DNA of 64,000 nucleotides, taken from NCBI RefSeq assembly GCF_017348915.1, contig NZ_CP071383.1, forward strand, positions 1,054,001 to 1,118,000. Reading direction: 5' to 3'. The notes under the pieces were generated by a model. It made no database searches, was not told where the DNA came from, and saw nothing but the letters and a program-made list of their open reading frames with translations. Below are positions 1 to 9,531 of this stretch, piece after piece; the stretch's first letter is position 1; each line of letters opens with the position of its first letter. Made by a program: the position numbers and the translations under genes. Source of the DNA: Leclercia pneumoniae. Its GTDB lineage: Bacteria; Pseudomonadota; Gammaproteobacteria; Enterobacterales; Enterobacteriaceae.

Positions 1-24
1 CGGTTAATTCCCCTTCGTGAACAT

Positions 25-52
25 CACGTACCGGTTGATATGCCGGTACGTG
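25..52. terminator. Perfect 10-bp inverted repeat at left edge
   Basis: The arms at 25-34 (CACGTACCGG) and 43-52 (CCGGTACGTG) are exact reverse complements around an 8-nt loop. A weakly T-rich stretch follows on the plus strand. It could be the terminator of a plus-strand gene lying left of the window, or a structured leader or operator for the porin. The upstream gene is not visible, so the role is an inference. Confidence 0.4.
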
Positions 53-189
53 CCTCTTTAGTAGCACACAAAGATAACTCCTTGATAGTTAGCAGCACAA
101 AACATTAAAAACCGGACAACACGGCGCGATAAATCCCGGTTAATATTCGCCTGCTAAATAAATAGCAGAGTGTCTATCAAGGAATAATA

Positions 190-1335
190 ATGTCTAAAAA
201 TAAAACAGCGCTGGCAGTGGCCATCGGCGCGGCAGTGGCATTGACGTCTTTCGCATCCCAGGCAGAGATTACCGTTCTGAAGCAAGATCCGCAGGCGGGT
301 AATCCGCTGAGCCGTTTAAACTTCACCGTAGGCGGCAGTATCCGCCCGCAATTCCAGAACATGACCGGCGATGACGGTAAAAACGGCTACAAGCGTAACG
401 GCTTTGATGGCGGTACCCGTTTCCGTTTCGCGGCAGATTACTACCTGTTTGATGACATCAGTTGGGTGAGCTACTACGAGTTGGGCGTGAATATTCCGGC
501 TCAGTTTAACTGGGATAACCACTATGCTGACGGCGCGCACGATACTTCGCGTCGTATGCTCTATACCGGTCTGAAGAGCGACACCTGGGGCACCCTGACC
601 TTCGGTCAGCAGAACAGTGTTTACTACGATGTGGTGGGCGCGAAAACCGATATCTGGGATTACGACATGATCGGCCAGGCATCGGGCAACGGTATTAACG
701 GTGATTACGATGGCTCTTACCGTTCACGCAAAATGCTGAAATATAAGAAAACCATCGGCGATGCCAATATTTATGCCTCTTACCTGTTTGCGGATAGCAC
801 CTATCTGGCGAACGACGGCATGCGTTATAAGCGTAAAGGCGGCGGCTCGCTGGGCGTGGATTACAACCTGACCACCGACCTCACCTGGGGTGCGGCATGG
901 AACTACACCCGCGCAGAAATGCGTAACCCGGGCAACGGCGACAGCAAAGCCTACGATCAGAACATCCTGGGTACGGCGCTGAGCTGGACGCCAGAACAGT
1001 GGACCTTCTCCCTGGGCGGCGGCTGGTATCAGAACTTCATGACCACCAAGAAAACCGACGTGAACCACTACTTCGCGGGTGATGCCTGGGGTATTGAGTA
1101 CTTTGCCGGTTATAAATTCCCGATCGGTCAGTATGCGGTGAAATCCATCCAGCCTTACTTCATGGGCGATCGTATCGAGTACATGAATGGTCGCAACTAC
1201 CAGCGCATCGACAACGGCGTGGGGATTAGCTTCCAGCTGGATTACGGTTTCCGCGTGGATTACGAGCACGTGTTCACCTCCAGCACCGACGACCTGGGCG
1301 ACATGAACCTGGTACGTCTGCGTTACGACTTCTAA
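190..1335 (+). CDS. Outer membrane porin, Gram-negative general porin type
   Basis: The product is 381 residues. It starts with a Sec signal peptide (hydrophobic core about residues 6-20, cleavage after ASQA, mature start about residue 26). The rest is rich in alternating aromatic and polar beta-strands and ends YDF with a C-terminal phenylalanine, the signature of BAM-assembled beta-barrels. It has a probable 16-stranded porin layout and would form a diffusion channel in the outer membrane. It is not OmpC, OmpF or PhoE by sequence; the substrate is unknown. The start ATG has an AAGGAAT Shine-Dalgarno about 7 nt upstream. It is transcribed alone and converges on mnmH. It could also belong to a substrate-specific porin subfamily. 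Confidence 0.8.
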   Translation: MSKNKTALAVAIGAAVALTSFASQAEITVLKQDPQAGNPLSRLNFTVGGSIRPQFQNMTGDDGKNGYKRNGFDGGTRFRFAADYYLFDDISWVSYYELGVNIPAQFNWDNHYADGAHDTSRRMLYTGLKSDTWGTLTFGQQNSVYYDVVGAKTDIWDYDMIGQASGNGINGDYDGSYRSRKMLKYKKTIGDANIYASYLFADSTYLANDGMRYKRKGGGSLGVDYNLTTDLTWGAAWNYTRAEMRNPGNGDSKAYDQNILGTALSWTPEQWTFSLGGGWYQNFMTTKKTDVNHYFAGDAWGIEYFAGYKFPIGQYAVKSIQPYFMGDRIEYMNGRNYQRIDNGVGISFQLDYGFRVDYEHVFTSSTDDLGDMNLVRLRYDF

Positions 1336-1454
1336 GTTGTGTGCCCCGGTGGCCTGGCCACCGGGGTAGCAGCGAGGCACTGTCGCGGCTGGGGGAGATT
1401 GTGTAAGTATTCGGTGGCTGGCAAAACGCGCCGACAACTACGATCGCCGCTAAA

Positions 1455-2525
1455 TCAAGCCGCCAGCCAGGCGGCCACGTCGTGCCAGGTGCCCCGAAAG
1501 ACCACGTTGTCAGCCTTCTTTTCAAGCTGATAGCGGTACATAGGGTCGTAATAGTCATTGAGCAGCGGCGCAAGCCAGGCGTCGTGGGCCTCCGTGCCGC
1601 CGGTGCGCTGCTGCGCAATGAGCGCGCTTTCCAGTAGGGCCGTGAGTTCAGCAAAGCGCTGTAAACCCAGGCGACGGCGGATAGCGTACAGACCCTGGTG
1701 CAGATAGTCACTGTACTCCTGCCAGCCGCGCACTTCCCCGTATGCGCCGAGAAATGCCTGCCACATCTGGACAAAATACTCCTCGCGCAGGCGATCCAGA
1801 CGAACATCAAAGGGATCTTCTACGATTGCAATGGGAGCGTTAGTCATGCGCTCACGCAGGCTTTCAGGCAGATGATTTGAACCAATCATCCGCCCCTCAT
1901 CCTCCAGCACCCAGCGCGGTGCGGCCTTTTGCAGTAACGCAACGGCAAGAGCGTTTTCAAAGCTCGCCTGTGAAAGCTGCGGCCTGAGCGTACGGCCAAA
2001 AGAGGAGCCGCGGTGGCGCGCCAGCCCTTCCAGGTCGATCCCGTCAGGATGCTGTTTCACCAGTAGCGTTTTGCCGCTGCCCGTACAGCCGCCCACCAGC
2101 ACCAGCGGTTTTTTAACCTGCTCGTCGGTAGCCTGTATCGCGGCCTGACGCAGCGCTTTGTAGCCCCCGGTAATCAGCGGATACTCCACGCCCGTCTCTT
2201 TTAGCCATGCCTGCGCAATGTGTGAACGCTGCCCACCACGAGCGCAGCAGAGGTAGCCCTCAGAATGGGCCAGACAGGCGTCGCGCCAGGCGTGAATACG
2301 CGCTTCACGGGTTACGCCACTGACCAGCCGATGGCCCAGCGCCAGTGCGGCGTCGGCGCCCTGACGTTTATAGCAGGTGCCCACCGCGGCGCGCTCATCA
2401 TCATTCATCAAGGGCAGATTCAGGGCAGTAGGCATACTGCCCTGGGCAAATTCGACAGGGGCGCGTACGTCAAGCAGGGGCGTTCCGGCAGCCAGAATGG
2501 CGCGGTAATCCGTTCCATTGTTCAT
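1455..2525 (-). CDS. mnmH: tRNA 2-selenouridine synthase (MnmH/SelU)
   Basis: MnmH replaces the sulfur of (geranylated) 2-thiouridine at wobble position 34 of tRNA Lys, Glu and Gln with selenium, using selenophosphate. The N-terminal rhodanese domain holds the catalytic cysteine in the CCARGGQRS loop. The C-terminal P-loop domain carries GGCTGSGKT. The reading frame is open further upstream, but the ATG at 2525 gives a 356-residue protein that aligns from residue 1 with the family ([12 protein letters not shown]), so this start is preferred over the longer frame. A second ATG two codons earlier is possible. It lies beside purK as in E. coli (ybbB). Confidence 0.95.
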   Translation of the reverse strand: MNNGTDYRAILAAGTPLLDVRAPVEFAQGSMPTALNLPLMNDDERAAVGTCYKRQGADAALALGHRLVSGVTREARIHAWRDACLAHSEGYLCCARGGQRSHIAQAWLKETGVEYPLITGGYKALRQAAIQATDEQVKKPLVLVGGCTGSGKTLLVKQHPDGIDLEGLARHRGSSFGRTLRPQLSQASFENALAVALLQKAAPRWVLEDEGRMIGSNHLPESLRERMTNAPIAIVEDPFDVRLDRLREEYFVQMWQAFLGAYGEVRGWQEYSDYLHQGLYAIRRRLGLQRFAELTALLESALIAQQRTGGTEAHDAWLAPLLNDYYDPMYRYQLEKKADNVVFRGTWHDVAAWLAA

Positions 2526-2604
2526 GATCATTCCAGGAGAAGCGAAAGCAATGGGCGGGATTGTACGCCGGGGAGGGGGAAGGTCAACTCCCCGGCGGAA
2601 GGGA

Positions 2605-3672
2605 TTACTGCAGCTTTGCCTGCGCCCAGGCGATACCGCTGGCGTACTCTGCCGGCAGCAGCGGAACCAGGGCTTCAAGCGTGGCGCTCAGGCGGCCCGT
2701 ATCGGTATCGTTCAGGTTGAGGTGACCCACCTTACGACCCGGACGCACCTCTTTGTCGTACCAGTGCAGATGCACCAGCGGCAGTTTCAGCCAGTCATCG
2801 TTGAGATCGGTGCCGATCAGGTTGATCATCACCGACGGGCTATTGACCACCGGCTGCGGCAACGGCAGGCCGGTAATGGCGCGCAGGTGCAACTCAAACT
2901 GGCTGATGGAGGCGCCGTTTTGCGTCCAGTGGCCGCTGTTGTGGACGCGGGGCGCCAGCTCGTTGATCAGCAGGCCGCCAGGGGTGACAAAACACTCCAT
3001 CGCCATCACACCCACGTAGCCCAGCTCCTGCATAATGGCGCTGAGCATGCTCTCTGCCTGCGTTTGCTGTTCGGCATTGGCCAGCGGGAAAGCGACGCTG
3101 GTACGCAGGATGCCGTCCTGATGCAGGTTGTGGGTCAGCGGATAAAAGACGGTGCTGCCATCATGAGCCCGGGCGCCCACCAGCGAGACTTCGCCGCTGA
3201 AGTTGATACCCTGTTCAACGATGCACTCACCGTAGCAGTCGTCCGGAAGTTCGGCGGTTTCGTGTGCGCGTAAACGCCACTGGCCGCGTCCGTCGTAACC
3301 ACCGACGCGGCGCTTAACAATCGCCAGTTCGCCAAGGGTCGCAAAGATGGCGGGCCATTCGCCTTTATCGGCCAGCAACTGCCACGGCGCGGTGGCGAGG
3401 TGCAGCTTGTCGAACAGCTGTTTCTGGGTAAAACGATCGGCAATGATGGGGAAGACATCACGGTTTACAAAGGCGTTATGGCGCGCCAGTTCGCGAGTCA
3501 ACGCGGTCTCTGGCCAGCGTTCGATTTCGGCAGTAATTACGCTCTGCTGAAAGGGAACCGCTTCGGGTTCCGCATCCAGACCAACCGGCCAGACGGCAAT
3601 CCCCAGCGGTTCACCGGCCTGGCGCAGCATGCGGCCTAGCTGACCGTTACCCAGGACGCAAACCTGCTTCAT
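2605..3672 (-). CDS. purK: N5-carboxyaminoimidazole ribonucleotide synthetase (PurK)
   Basis: PurK is the ATP-grasp enzyme that carboxylates AIR with bicarbonate to N5-CAIR, a step of de novo purine synthesis. It has 355 residues, the normal length. The N-terminal nucleotide-fold motif is [11 protein letters not shown]; the ATP-grasp core includes [13 protein letters not shown] and the metal-binding [14 protein letters not shown]. Its start codon overlaps the purE stop by 4 nt (ATGA), so the two are translationally coupled. PurE converts the product N5-CAIR to CAIR. Confidence 0.98.
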   Translation of the reverse strand: MKQVCVLGNGQLGRMLRQAGEPLGIAVWPVGLDAEPEAVPFQQSVITAEIERWPETALTRELARHNAFVNRDVFPIIADRFTQKQLFDKLHLATAPWQLLADKGEWPAIFATLGELAIVKRRVGGYDGRGQWRLRAHETAELPDDCYGECIVEQGINFSGEVSLVGARAHDGSTVFYPLTHNLHQDGILRTSVAFPLANAEQQTQAESMLSAIMQELGYVGVMAMECFVTPGGLLINELAPRVHNSGHWTQNGASISQFELHLRAITGLPLPQPVVNSPSVMINLIGTDLNDDWLKLPLVHLHWYDKEVRPGRKVGHLNLNDTDTGRLSATLEALVPLLPAEYASGIAWAQAKLQ

Positions 3673-4178
3673 GCCGCACCCCGCGGATCCGGGTTTTCCA
3701 GCACCTCGTCTGTCTGGGCTTTACGCCAGGCATCCAGACGCTGGTGAAGGTCTTTATCATGGGTCGCCAGGATTTGCGCCGCCAGTAGCGCAGCGTTAGC
3801 CGCGCCAGCTTTACCAATCGCCAGGGTGCCGACAGGAATACCGCGCGGCATTTGCACAATAGAGTAGAGGCTATCGACGCCGCTCAGCGCCGCGCTCTGT
3901 ACCGGTACGCCAAGCACCGGCACCAGCGTTTTGGCGGCAATCATACCCGGCAGGTGTGCTGCACCGCCCGCACCGGCAATAATCACCTGATAGCCGTTCT
4001 CTTCTGCACTTTCGGCGAAGCTAAACAGTTTATCGGGGGTGCGGTGTGCGGAGACCACTTCTACGTGGTGAGGAACATTCAGGATGTCAAAGATGTCGGC
4101 GGCGAACTGCATGGTAGCCCAGTCGCTTTTGGACCCCATCACGATGGCGACACGCGCCGGATTATTGCGGGAAGACAT
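3669..4178 (-). CDS. purE: N5-carboxyaminoimidazole ribonucleotide mutase (PurE)
   Basis: PurE moves the carboxylate of N5-CAIR to carbon 4 to give CAIR in purine synthesis. The protein is 169 residues when started at the ATG at 4178 ([10 protein letters not shown]), matching the E. coli protein. The longer open frame upstream runs through the PurR box and is not coding. Visible motifs are GSKSDW (substrate phosphate loop) and the [10 protein letters not shown] catalytic segment. It is first gene of the purEK operon, with a PurR operator 71 bp upstream. Confidence 0.98.
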   Translation of the reverse strand: MSSRNNPARVAIVMGSKSDWATMQFAADIFDILNVPHHVEVVSAHRTPDKLFSFAESAEENGYQVIIAGAGGAAHLPGMIAAKTLVPVLGVPVQSAALSGVDSLYSIVQMPRGIPVGTLAIGKAGAANAALLAAQILATHDKDLHQRLDAWRKAQTDEVLENPDPRGAA

Positions 4179-4248
4179 GCGTCTTAAAACTCCTGTGGTG
4201 CGGAACACTCTGCTTTCGAGGGCATAGAGAATAGCACGGAATACAGGC

Positions 4249-4264
4249 AAGGAAAACGGTTGCG
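4249..4264 (-). promoter_or_regulatory. PurR operator of purEK
   Basis: Read on the minus strand the site is CGCAACCGTTTTCCTT, a standard PurR box (consensus ACGCAAACGTTTNCNT) and essentially the site recalled for E. coli purE. It should allow repression by PurR with hypoxanthine or guanine. Confidence 0.85.
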
Positions 4265-4303
4265 CGGCTAAAACTTCCCCGTTTATTGCGGGGAAGCAGC
4301 AAC

Positions 4304-4331
4304 AAAAAGACCGCCTTTTGGCGGTCTTTTT
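4304..4331. terminator. Bidirectional Rho-independent terminator
   Basis: A GACCGCC / GGCGGTC stem with a 4-nt loop is flanked by A5 on the left and T5 on the right, so it works in both directions. It mainly ends the minus-strand small exported gene just to its right (stop at 4352). Confidence 0.85.
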
Positions 4332-4351
4332 AGTCATAAATTCAGGCTCAT

Positions 4352-4540
4352 TTACAGCAGAGTACCTGCGGTCAGGCTCTCTTCATCGAAGGCGTGGCTG
4401 ACATTGATATGATTCTCATGAATCACCGTGTCCATATTGGAACCCGCCTCCGGCATGGAGAAGTGGTTTTCTGCAGCCATAGCGCCAGATGACAGTGAAG
4501 CAGCCAGCAGCAGGGCGCTGACGAGGGTCATTTTTTTCAT
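4352..4540 (-). CDS. Small exported protein of unknown function
   Basis: Starting at the ATG preceded by AAGGAAC (minus strand), the product is 62 residues. A signal peptide ([22 protein letters not shown]) is followed by a mature peptide of about 40 residues rich in His, Asn, Glu and Ser. I do not recognise a family. It could be periplasmic or a metal- or stress-related small protein, but nothing in the sequence proves that. A strong terminator follows directly. Confidence 0.6.
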   Translation of the reverse strand: MKKMTLVSALLLAASLSSGAMAAENHFSMPEAGSNMDTVIHENHINVSHAFDEESLTAGTLL

Positions 4541-4610
4541 GTTCTGTTCCTTGCTCATCATATTGTCGCTGTCGCTGGGCATCTCTCTGGCGGCACGGCA
4601 ATCAGGTTAA

Positions 4611-4820
4611 TTATTTGGTCAGTTCTGCGGTCATGTGCACGCGGTTGTCGAACTGAGCGCTGGTGATTTTATAAGAGGCACCTTCGCGGGCGGCCTGAGC
4701 GGCGATTTTGGCTTCTGCACGGTCAATCGTGGAGGCGGTAGTGCTCACGCTCTGCGCAAAAGAACCGAAAGAGAACAGTGAAAGAGCGGCAACTGCAACG
4801 AAAGTTTTGATGGATTTCAT
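4611..4820 (-). CDS. DUF1471 (YdgH/BhsA/McbA-like) periplasmic protein
   Basis: The product is 69 residues with a signal peptide ending at SFA-QS. The mature part (ASTIDRAEAKIAAQAAREGASYKITSAQ...) fits the small alpha-beta DUF1471 fold of BhsA, McbA and YahO. This family is enterobacterial and usually induced by stress such as acid, peroxide or chlorine. A Shine-Dalgarno (AAGGATCACGACC) precedes the start. The function of this member is not known. A second DUF1471 gene lies at 16971. Confidence 0.75.
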   Translation of the reverse strand: MKSIKTFVAVAALSLFSFGSFAQSVSTTASTIDRAEAKIAAQAAREGASYKITSAQFDNRVHMTAELTK

Positions 4821-4963
4821 GGTCGTGATCCTTAAGCTGTTTTGTTTGGGATAGGGCGTTGTTGCCCTGATGTGAATAATGATAGGCCGACCAGAGTGTG
4901 ATTAACATCAAAACAATTTGCGCGTGCAATTCAAAATATTTGAATGATTTTTAGGCGGGGATT

Positions 4964-5686
4964 TTAGAACGGAAACGCGATGAGTTCGACGCCGTCCGGG
5001 GTTACTTTGACCATCGAGCCTTCCGTATGCCAGGCACCTAATACTACACGGTGGGCTGGCTCGCCGTGGACCATAAGGTTATGCACGTCAGGACGATGGG
5101 TATGGCCGTGAATCAGCCAGTGAACCTGGTGCTTTTCCATCACGCGGACAACTGCCTGGGGGTTCACATCCATGATGGTCATGGATTTGCTGCTGTTAGC
5201 GGCTTTACTGCCCGCACGCATTTTGGCGGCGATGCGATTGCGGATAAACAGCGGCAGGGCGAGGAAGAGGGTCTGGATCCAGGGGGTATGAACTTTAGCG
5301 CGGAACGCCAGGTACCCGGTATCGTCGGTGCACAGCGTATCACCGTGCATGATCAGCACCTTGCGGCCATAGAGGTCCAGCACTTGCTCTTCGGGCAGCA
5401 GGGTCATACCGCTTTCGCGGGCAAAGCGTTGACCAATCAGGAAATCACGATTGCCGTGGATAAAGAAGCAGGGCGTACCGGCATCGACCAGCGCTCTGAT
5501 GGCGGCAGCGATTTCGCGGTGCAGCGGGTTAGGATCGTCGTCGCCAATCCAGGCTTCGAACAGGTCACCCAGAATATAAAGCGCATCGGCGCTTTTCGCT
5601 TCACCGCGTAAAAAACGCAGAAAACCGGCGGTGATCGCCGGTTCTTCTGTTTGCAGATGGAGATCTGCAATAAAGAGTGTCGCCAC
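4964..5686 (-). CDS. lpxH: UDP-2,3-diacylglucosamine diphosphatase (LpxH)
   Basis: LpxH is the peripheral inner-membrane enzyme that hydrolyses UDP-2,3-diacylglucosamine to lipid X, the fourth step of lipid A synthesis. It has 240 residues. All calcineurin-like metallophosphatase motifs are present: ADLH near residue 7, [12 protein letters not shown] near 41, HGNRDF near 79, HGDT near 114 and HGHTHRP near 195. It starts with GTG, 3 nt after the ppiB stop, so it is cotranscribed with ppiB as in E. coli. Confidence 0.97.
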   Translation of the reverse strand: MATLFIADLHLQTEEPAITAGFLRFLRGEAKSADALYILGDLFEAWIGDDDPNPLHREIAAAIRALVDAGTPCFFIHGNRDFLIGQRFARESGMTLLPEEQVLDLYGRKVLIMHGDTLCTDDTGYLAFRAKVHTPWIQTLFLALPLFIRNRIAAKMRAGSKAANSSKSMTIMDVNPQAVVRVMEKHQVHWLIHGHTHRPDVHNLMVHGEPAHRVVLGAWHTEGSMVKVTPDGVELIAFPF

Positions 5687-5689
5687 GAA

Positions 5690-6184
5690 TTATTCGCTGA
5701 CGGTCACGCTTGTAATCACAACGTCTTCTTTTGGAACGTCCTGATGCATACCGCTGCGGCCAGTAGAGACAGCTTTGATTTTATCAACCACGTCCATCCC
5801 TTCTACCACTTCAGCGAACACGCAGTAACCCCAACCTTGCAGGCTCTCACCGGAGAAGTTCAGGAAGTCATTGTCTGCTACGTTGATGAAGAACTGAGCA
5901 GTGGCAGAGTGAGGAGCCTGAGTACGCGCCATCGCCAGCGTACCACGGGTGTTTTTCAGACCGTTGTTCGCTTCGTTTTTGATCGCTTCTTTGGTCTCTT
6001 TCTGCTGCATGCCAGGTTCAAAACCGCCGCCCTGGATCATAAAGCCGTTGATCACACGGTGGAAAATGGTGTTGTTGTAGAAACCTTCGCGGCAGTAGTC
6101 CAGGAAGTTTTTAACTGTTTCAGGCGCTTTGTCATCAAAGGTTTTGATTACGATATCGCCATGATTAGTGTGGAAAGTAACCAT
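5690..6184 (-). CDS. ppiB: Cytoplasmic peptidyl-prolyl cis-trans isomerase B (cyclophilin)
   Basis: The 164-residue cyclophilin has the fold's key segments [30 protein letters not shown] and [16 protein letters not shown]. It lacks a signal peptide, so it is the cytoplasmic isozyme that speeds proline isomerisation during folding. It is the first gene of a ppiB-lpxH unit, divergent from cysS. Confidence 0.97.
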   Translation of the reverse strand: MVTFHTNHGDIVIKTFDDKAPETVKNFLDYCREGFYNNTIFHRVINGFMIQGGGFEPGMQQKETKEAIKNEANNGLKNTRGTLAMARTQAPHSATAQFFINVADNDFLNFSGESLQGWGYCVFAEVVEGMDVVDKIKAVSTGRSGMHQDVPKEDVVITSVTVSE

Positions 6185-6358
6185 TTTTGCATCCTGTTCT
6201 GTTATTGCAGTGCTTCGACCCCGGTTCGGGCCACATATAGGGGCTTGTTATAGCATAACCACTGGACGCGATCACCTTGCATTGTGTGCTGCTTCGATGA
6301 TGAATAATAGGTATGATAAGAAAGTTTCTATCCACACACGTCTCATATGGAACCTTCG

Positions 6359-7744
6359 ATGTTAAAAATTTTTAATACAATGACGCGCCAAAAAGAGGAA
6401 TTTAAGCCTATCCATGCCGGGGAAGTCGGCATGTACGTGTGTGGTATTACGGTTTACGATCTCTGTCATATTGGACATGGCCGTACCTTTGTTGCGTTTG
6501 ACGTGGTTTCGCGTTACCTGCGTTTTTTGGGCTACAACCTGAAGTACGTGCGTAACATCACCGACATTGACGATAAAATCATTAAGCGTGCTAATGAAAA
6601 CGGCGAGAACTTTGTCGCGCTGGTCGATCGGATGATCGCCGAAATGCACAAAGATTTTGATGCGCTGAATATCCTGCGCCCGGACAACGAGCCGCGCGCC
6701 ACCCACCATATCCACGAGATCATCGAGATCACCGAGAAACTGATCGAGCGCGGTCATGCCTATGTGGCTGACAACGGCGACGTGATGTTCTCTGTGCCGA
6801 CTGACCCGGCATATGGTCAGCTCTCTCGCCAGGATCTGGAGCAACTGCAGGCCGGTGCGCGCGTGGACGTGGTGGATGTGAAGCGTAATCCGATGGACTT
6901 CGTCCTGTGGAAGATGTCCAAAGCGGGTGAACCAAGCTGGCCGTCGCCATGGGGCGAAGGCCGTCCGGGATGGCACATCGAGTGTTCCGCCATGAACTGC
7001 AAACAGCTGGGTAACCATTTTGATATCCACGGCGGCGGATCGGATCTGATGTTCCCGCACCATGAGAACGAAATTGCCCAGTCCACCTGCGCCCACGGCG
7101 GCGACTACGTGAACTACTGGATGCACTCCGGGATGGTGATGGTCGATCGTGAAAAGATGTCCAAATCACTGGGCAACTTCTTCACCGTGCGCGACGTACT
7201 GAAGTATTACGACGCGGAGACCGTGCGCTACTTCCTGATGTCTGGCCACTACCGCAGCCAGCTGAACTACAGCGAAGAGAACCTGAAGCAGGCTCGTTCG
7301 GCGCTGGAGCGTCTGTATACTGCGCTGCGCGGTACCGATAAATCTGTCGCACCGGCCGGCGGCGAGGCGTTTGAAGCCCGCTTTGTTGAGGTGATGAACG
7401 ACGACTTCAACACCCCGGAAGCCTACTCCGTGCTGTTCGATATGGCGCGTGAAGTAAACCGCCTGAAAACGGAAGATGCCGCGGCCGCGAATGCGCTGGC
7501 TGCCCATCTGCGTAAGCTCTCCGCGGTGCTTGGCCTGCTGGAGCAAGAGCCGGAAACCTTCCTGCAGAGTAGCGCGCAGGCGGACGACGGCGAAGTGGCG
7601 GAGATCGAGGCGTTGATTACGGCTCGTCTGGAAGCGCGTCAGGCGAAAGACTGGGCGGCAGCAGATGCAGCGCGTAATCGTCTGACCGAGATGGGTATCA
7701 TTCTGGAAGATGGTCCTCAGGGGACGACCTGGCGTCGTAAGTAA
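6359..7744 (+). CDS. cysS: Cysteinyl-tRNA synthetase
   Basis: This class I synthetase charges tRNA-Cys. Starting at the ATG at 6359 ([15 protein letters not shown]) it has 461 residues, the E. coli length; an upstream in-frame ATG adds four residues without family support. It carries the HIGH-type motif HIGH near residue 36, the zinc-ligand segments ([20 protein letters not shown]) and KMSKS near residue 266. It is monocistronic and divergent from ppiB. Confidence 0.98.
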   Translation: MLKIFNTMTRQKEEFKPIHAGEVGMYVCGITVYDLCHIGHGRTFVAFDVVSRYLRFLGYNLKYVRNITDIDDKIIKRANENGENFVALVDRMIAEMHKDFDALNILRPDNEPRATHHIHEIIEITEKLIERGHAYVADNGDVMFSVPTDPAYGQLSRQDLEQLQAGARVDVVDVKRNPMDFVLWKMSKAGEPSWPSPWGEGRPGWHIECSAMNCKQLGNHFDIHGGGSDLMFPHHENEIAQSTCAHGGDYVNYWMHSGMVMVDREKMSKSLGNFFTVRDVLKYYDAETVRYFLMSGHYRSQLNYSEENLKQARSALERLYTALRGTDKSVAPAGGEAFEARFVEVMNDDFNTPEAYSVLFDMAREVNRLKTEDAAAANALAAHLRKLSAVLGLLEQEPETFLQSSAQADDGEVAEIEALITARLEARQAKDWAAADAARNRLTEMGIILEDGPQGTTWRRK

Positions 7745-7747
7745 GTT

Positions 7748-7833
7748 CTCCCCCTCACCCTAACCCTCTCCCTCAGGGAGAGGGGATTGACCGGTTTTCT
7801 CCCTCTCCCTGGGGGAGAGGGCGGGGTGAGGGC
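7748..7833. repeat. GC-rich CCCTCTCCC/GGGAGAGGG palindromic repeat
   Basis: Two adjacent hairpins are built from CCCTCACCCTAACCCTCTCC and its complements, between the convergent cysS and ybcI. The same family occurs at 11238-11375, 38260-38280, 45585-45622 and 49121-49152, always between genes. It probably acts as an intergenic palindrome or transcription terminator, like REP/BIME units. Confidence 0.75.
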
Positions 7834-7834
7834 C

Positions 7835-8365
7835 TCAGCGCGCACGCTTCCACCACAATACCCCCATTAACACCACCCCAGGCAGCCACACCCACAGCAG
7901 TTCCGAAATGATCACCTGATGCCCGTACGGGGTGGTATAGCGCGACAGCGCAAACGGCGCGACCTTAATCACCTGCCAGGGGGCGAAAAAGCGTTCATCC
8001 GACCAGGGCCACAGCCAGCCAACCCCTTTGCCTCCGGTCGTGATCGAATCCAGCAGACTGTGCGATAGCAGCGATACGGTTAAAAACAGCCAGCAGCGAA
8101 TCAGCCCGGCCCTGAACCATCGTCGACCCGCCCAGACGCAGAGTAGCGGAACCACAAATGCAAACAGCAGGGAGTGCGTAAAGCCGCGATGACCAAAAAT
8201 ATTGCCGTAGGCCACGCCGAACTTAAAAGAGAGCACGTCGGCGTCTGGCAGCGTGGCCAGCACCACACCGGCAAACAGGAGACGAGGAGGAATAACGCGG
8301 GTGCCGAGCCCTAAGCCCAGGCAGAGAGGTACAGCAGCATGAGTGATAATCGTTGGCATGGTCAT
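7835..8365 (-). CDS. ybcI: YbcI/YdjM-type inner membrane protein (DUF457)
   Basis: The protein is 176 residues with four or five hydrophobic segments. It carries the conserved polar motifs of the YdjM/DUF457 family, LPDADVLSFKFG, HRGFTHSL and HSLLDSITTGGKGVGWLWP, whose His and Asp residues suggest a membrane-embedded metal-dependent hydrolase. The position between cysS and ybcJ-folD matches E. coli ybcI. The substrate is unknown (in E. coli, YdjM is an SOS gene; nothing here shows a LexA box). Confidence 0.88.
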   Translation of the reverse strand: MTMPTIITHAAVPLCLGLGLGTRVIPPRLLFAGVVLATLPDADVLSFKFGVAYGNIFGHRGFTHSLLFAFVVPLLCVWAGRRWFRAGLIRCWLFLTVSLLSHSLLDSITTGGKGVGWLWPWSDERFFAPWQVIKVAPFALSRYTTPYGHQVIISELLWVWLPGVVLMGVLWWKRAR

Positions 8366-8430
8366 TTCCCACGGTAAATCATGGAAATATAGCAGGCTTT
8401 ACCCGCCGCCAACCGAAACGAATTCTGAAT

Positions 8431-9447
8431 TCAGGCCGATTCCCGGGCAATGAGCTGGCCCGAGAGCGTAATACGCTGAGTTTGCAGATCGGGCTCCTTC
8501 AGCTTGCGCATCATTAAGCCCGCGGCCTGACGTCCGGTCTCTTCACTGGCGGAGGAGACATAGGTAAACGACGGCGAGGTGAGATTAACGTGCAGCATAT
8601 CTTCAAAGCCGACAAGGGCGACCTGCTGAGTCAGAAAGACATCTTTGCCCACCGTGCGCCCCACCTGATGAATGCCGGAGATCGAGCCAATCATCGCATC
8701 GGGCGAATGGCAGAGCAGGGCGGTGATGGTATTGTTTTTTTCCAGCAAATGGCGGGTGGCGAGCCCGGCGGCGCGGGTGTCGTCGCTACAGGCCGGGGCA
8801 AACTCGTCACGATTAATTAGCCCATACTGGCTCATGGCGCTGCGAAAACCGAGCAGGCGCTGCTCGCGAATCAGGCAGTTTTCCTGCCCGCCGATATAGG
8901 CAATATTACGGTGTCCCCGCTCAATCAGGTAACGCGTTGCAAGATTCGCCGCCTGGCGATTATCCCGCAGCACCAGATTACAGGGTTCATCCAGAAAAGA
9001 TTGCGAGACGGCGACCAGCGGAAGGGGGCATTGACGAATCTGTTCGGGTAAACGGGCATGCTGCGTATCGGAAGATAAATAGATCACCCCCGCCACGCCC
9101 TGCTGTTTAAATGAAAGCAGGCAGCGCTCAAGATGTTCGCCATCGTTTTGCGGCTGCCCAAGAAAGACCATATAGCCCTGTTTTTCCAGCTCTTGCACGA
9201 CGCTTGCCATCACTTTGATAGAAAAGCTGTCGCTAAAATCACGCAGAATCAGGCCGATCAGGTTGGATGTGTTGGCGCGAAGGTTAGCAGCGGCGACATT
9301 ATGAACATAGCCGAGCGTATTGATGGCAGCATGGACTTTCTCAATCGTTGCCTCTGAGATTTTCCCTTTCTGGCGTAGCACCAGCGAGACGGTGGATACC
9401 GAAACGCCTGCCTCTCTGGCAACATCAATAATGCTGACTTTCTTCAA
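8431..9447 (-). CDS. LacI-family repressor, MalI-like
   Basis: The LacI-type DNA-binding domain (SIIDVAREAGVSVSTVSLVL) is followed by a periplasmic-binding-protein fold, 338 residues in all. It resembles MalI in the DNA-binding domain and hinge. I place the start at the TTG at 9447, where GGGAG lies 6 nt upstream; the ATG at 9471 has no ribosome binding site. It lies just downstream of the MalX-like PTS gene on the same strand, unlike E. coli where malI is divergent from malXY. It probably represses that gene through the inverted repeat at 11075-11107. The inducer is not known. Confidence 0.85.
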   Translation of the reverse strand: MKKVSIIDVAREAGVSVSTVSLVLRQKGKISEATIEKVHAAINTLGYVHNVAAANLRANTSNLIGLILRDFSDSFSIKVMASVVQELEKQGYMVFLGQPQNDGEHLERCLLSFKQQGVAGVIYLSSDTQHARLPEQIRQCPLPLVAVSQSFLDEPCNLVLRDNRQAANLATRYLIERGHRNIAYIGGQENCLIREQRLLGFRSAMSQYGLINRDEFAPACSDDTRAAGLATRHLLEKNNTITALLCHSPDAMIGSISGIHQVGRTVGKDVFLTQQVALVGFEDMLHVNLTSPSFTYVSSASEETGRQAAGLMMRKLKEPDLQTQRITLSGQLIARESA

Positions 9448-9531
9448 ACTCGCTCCCTGAAATTTCCACATTATCAGCCTGTTCAGACAACGCCTCCCAG
9501 ATTACAGGAGACGTGTCAGCCAGGCATCTTA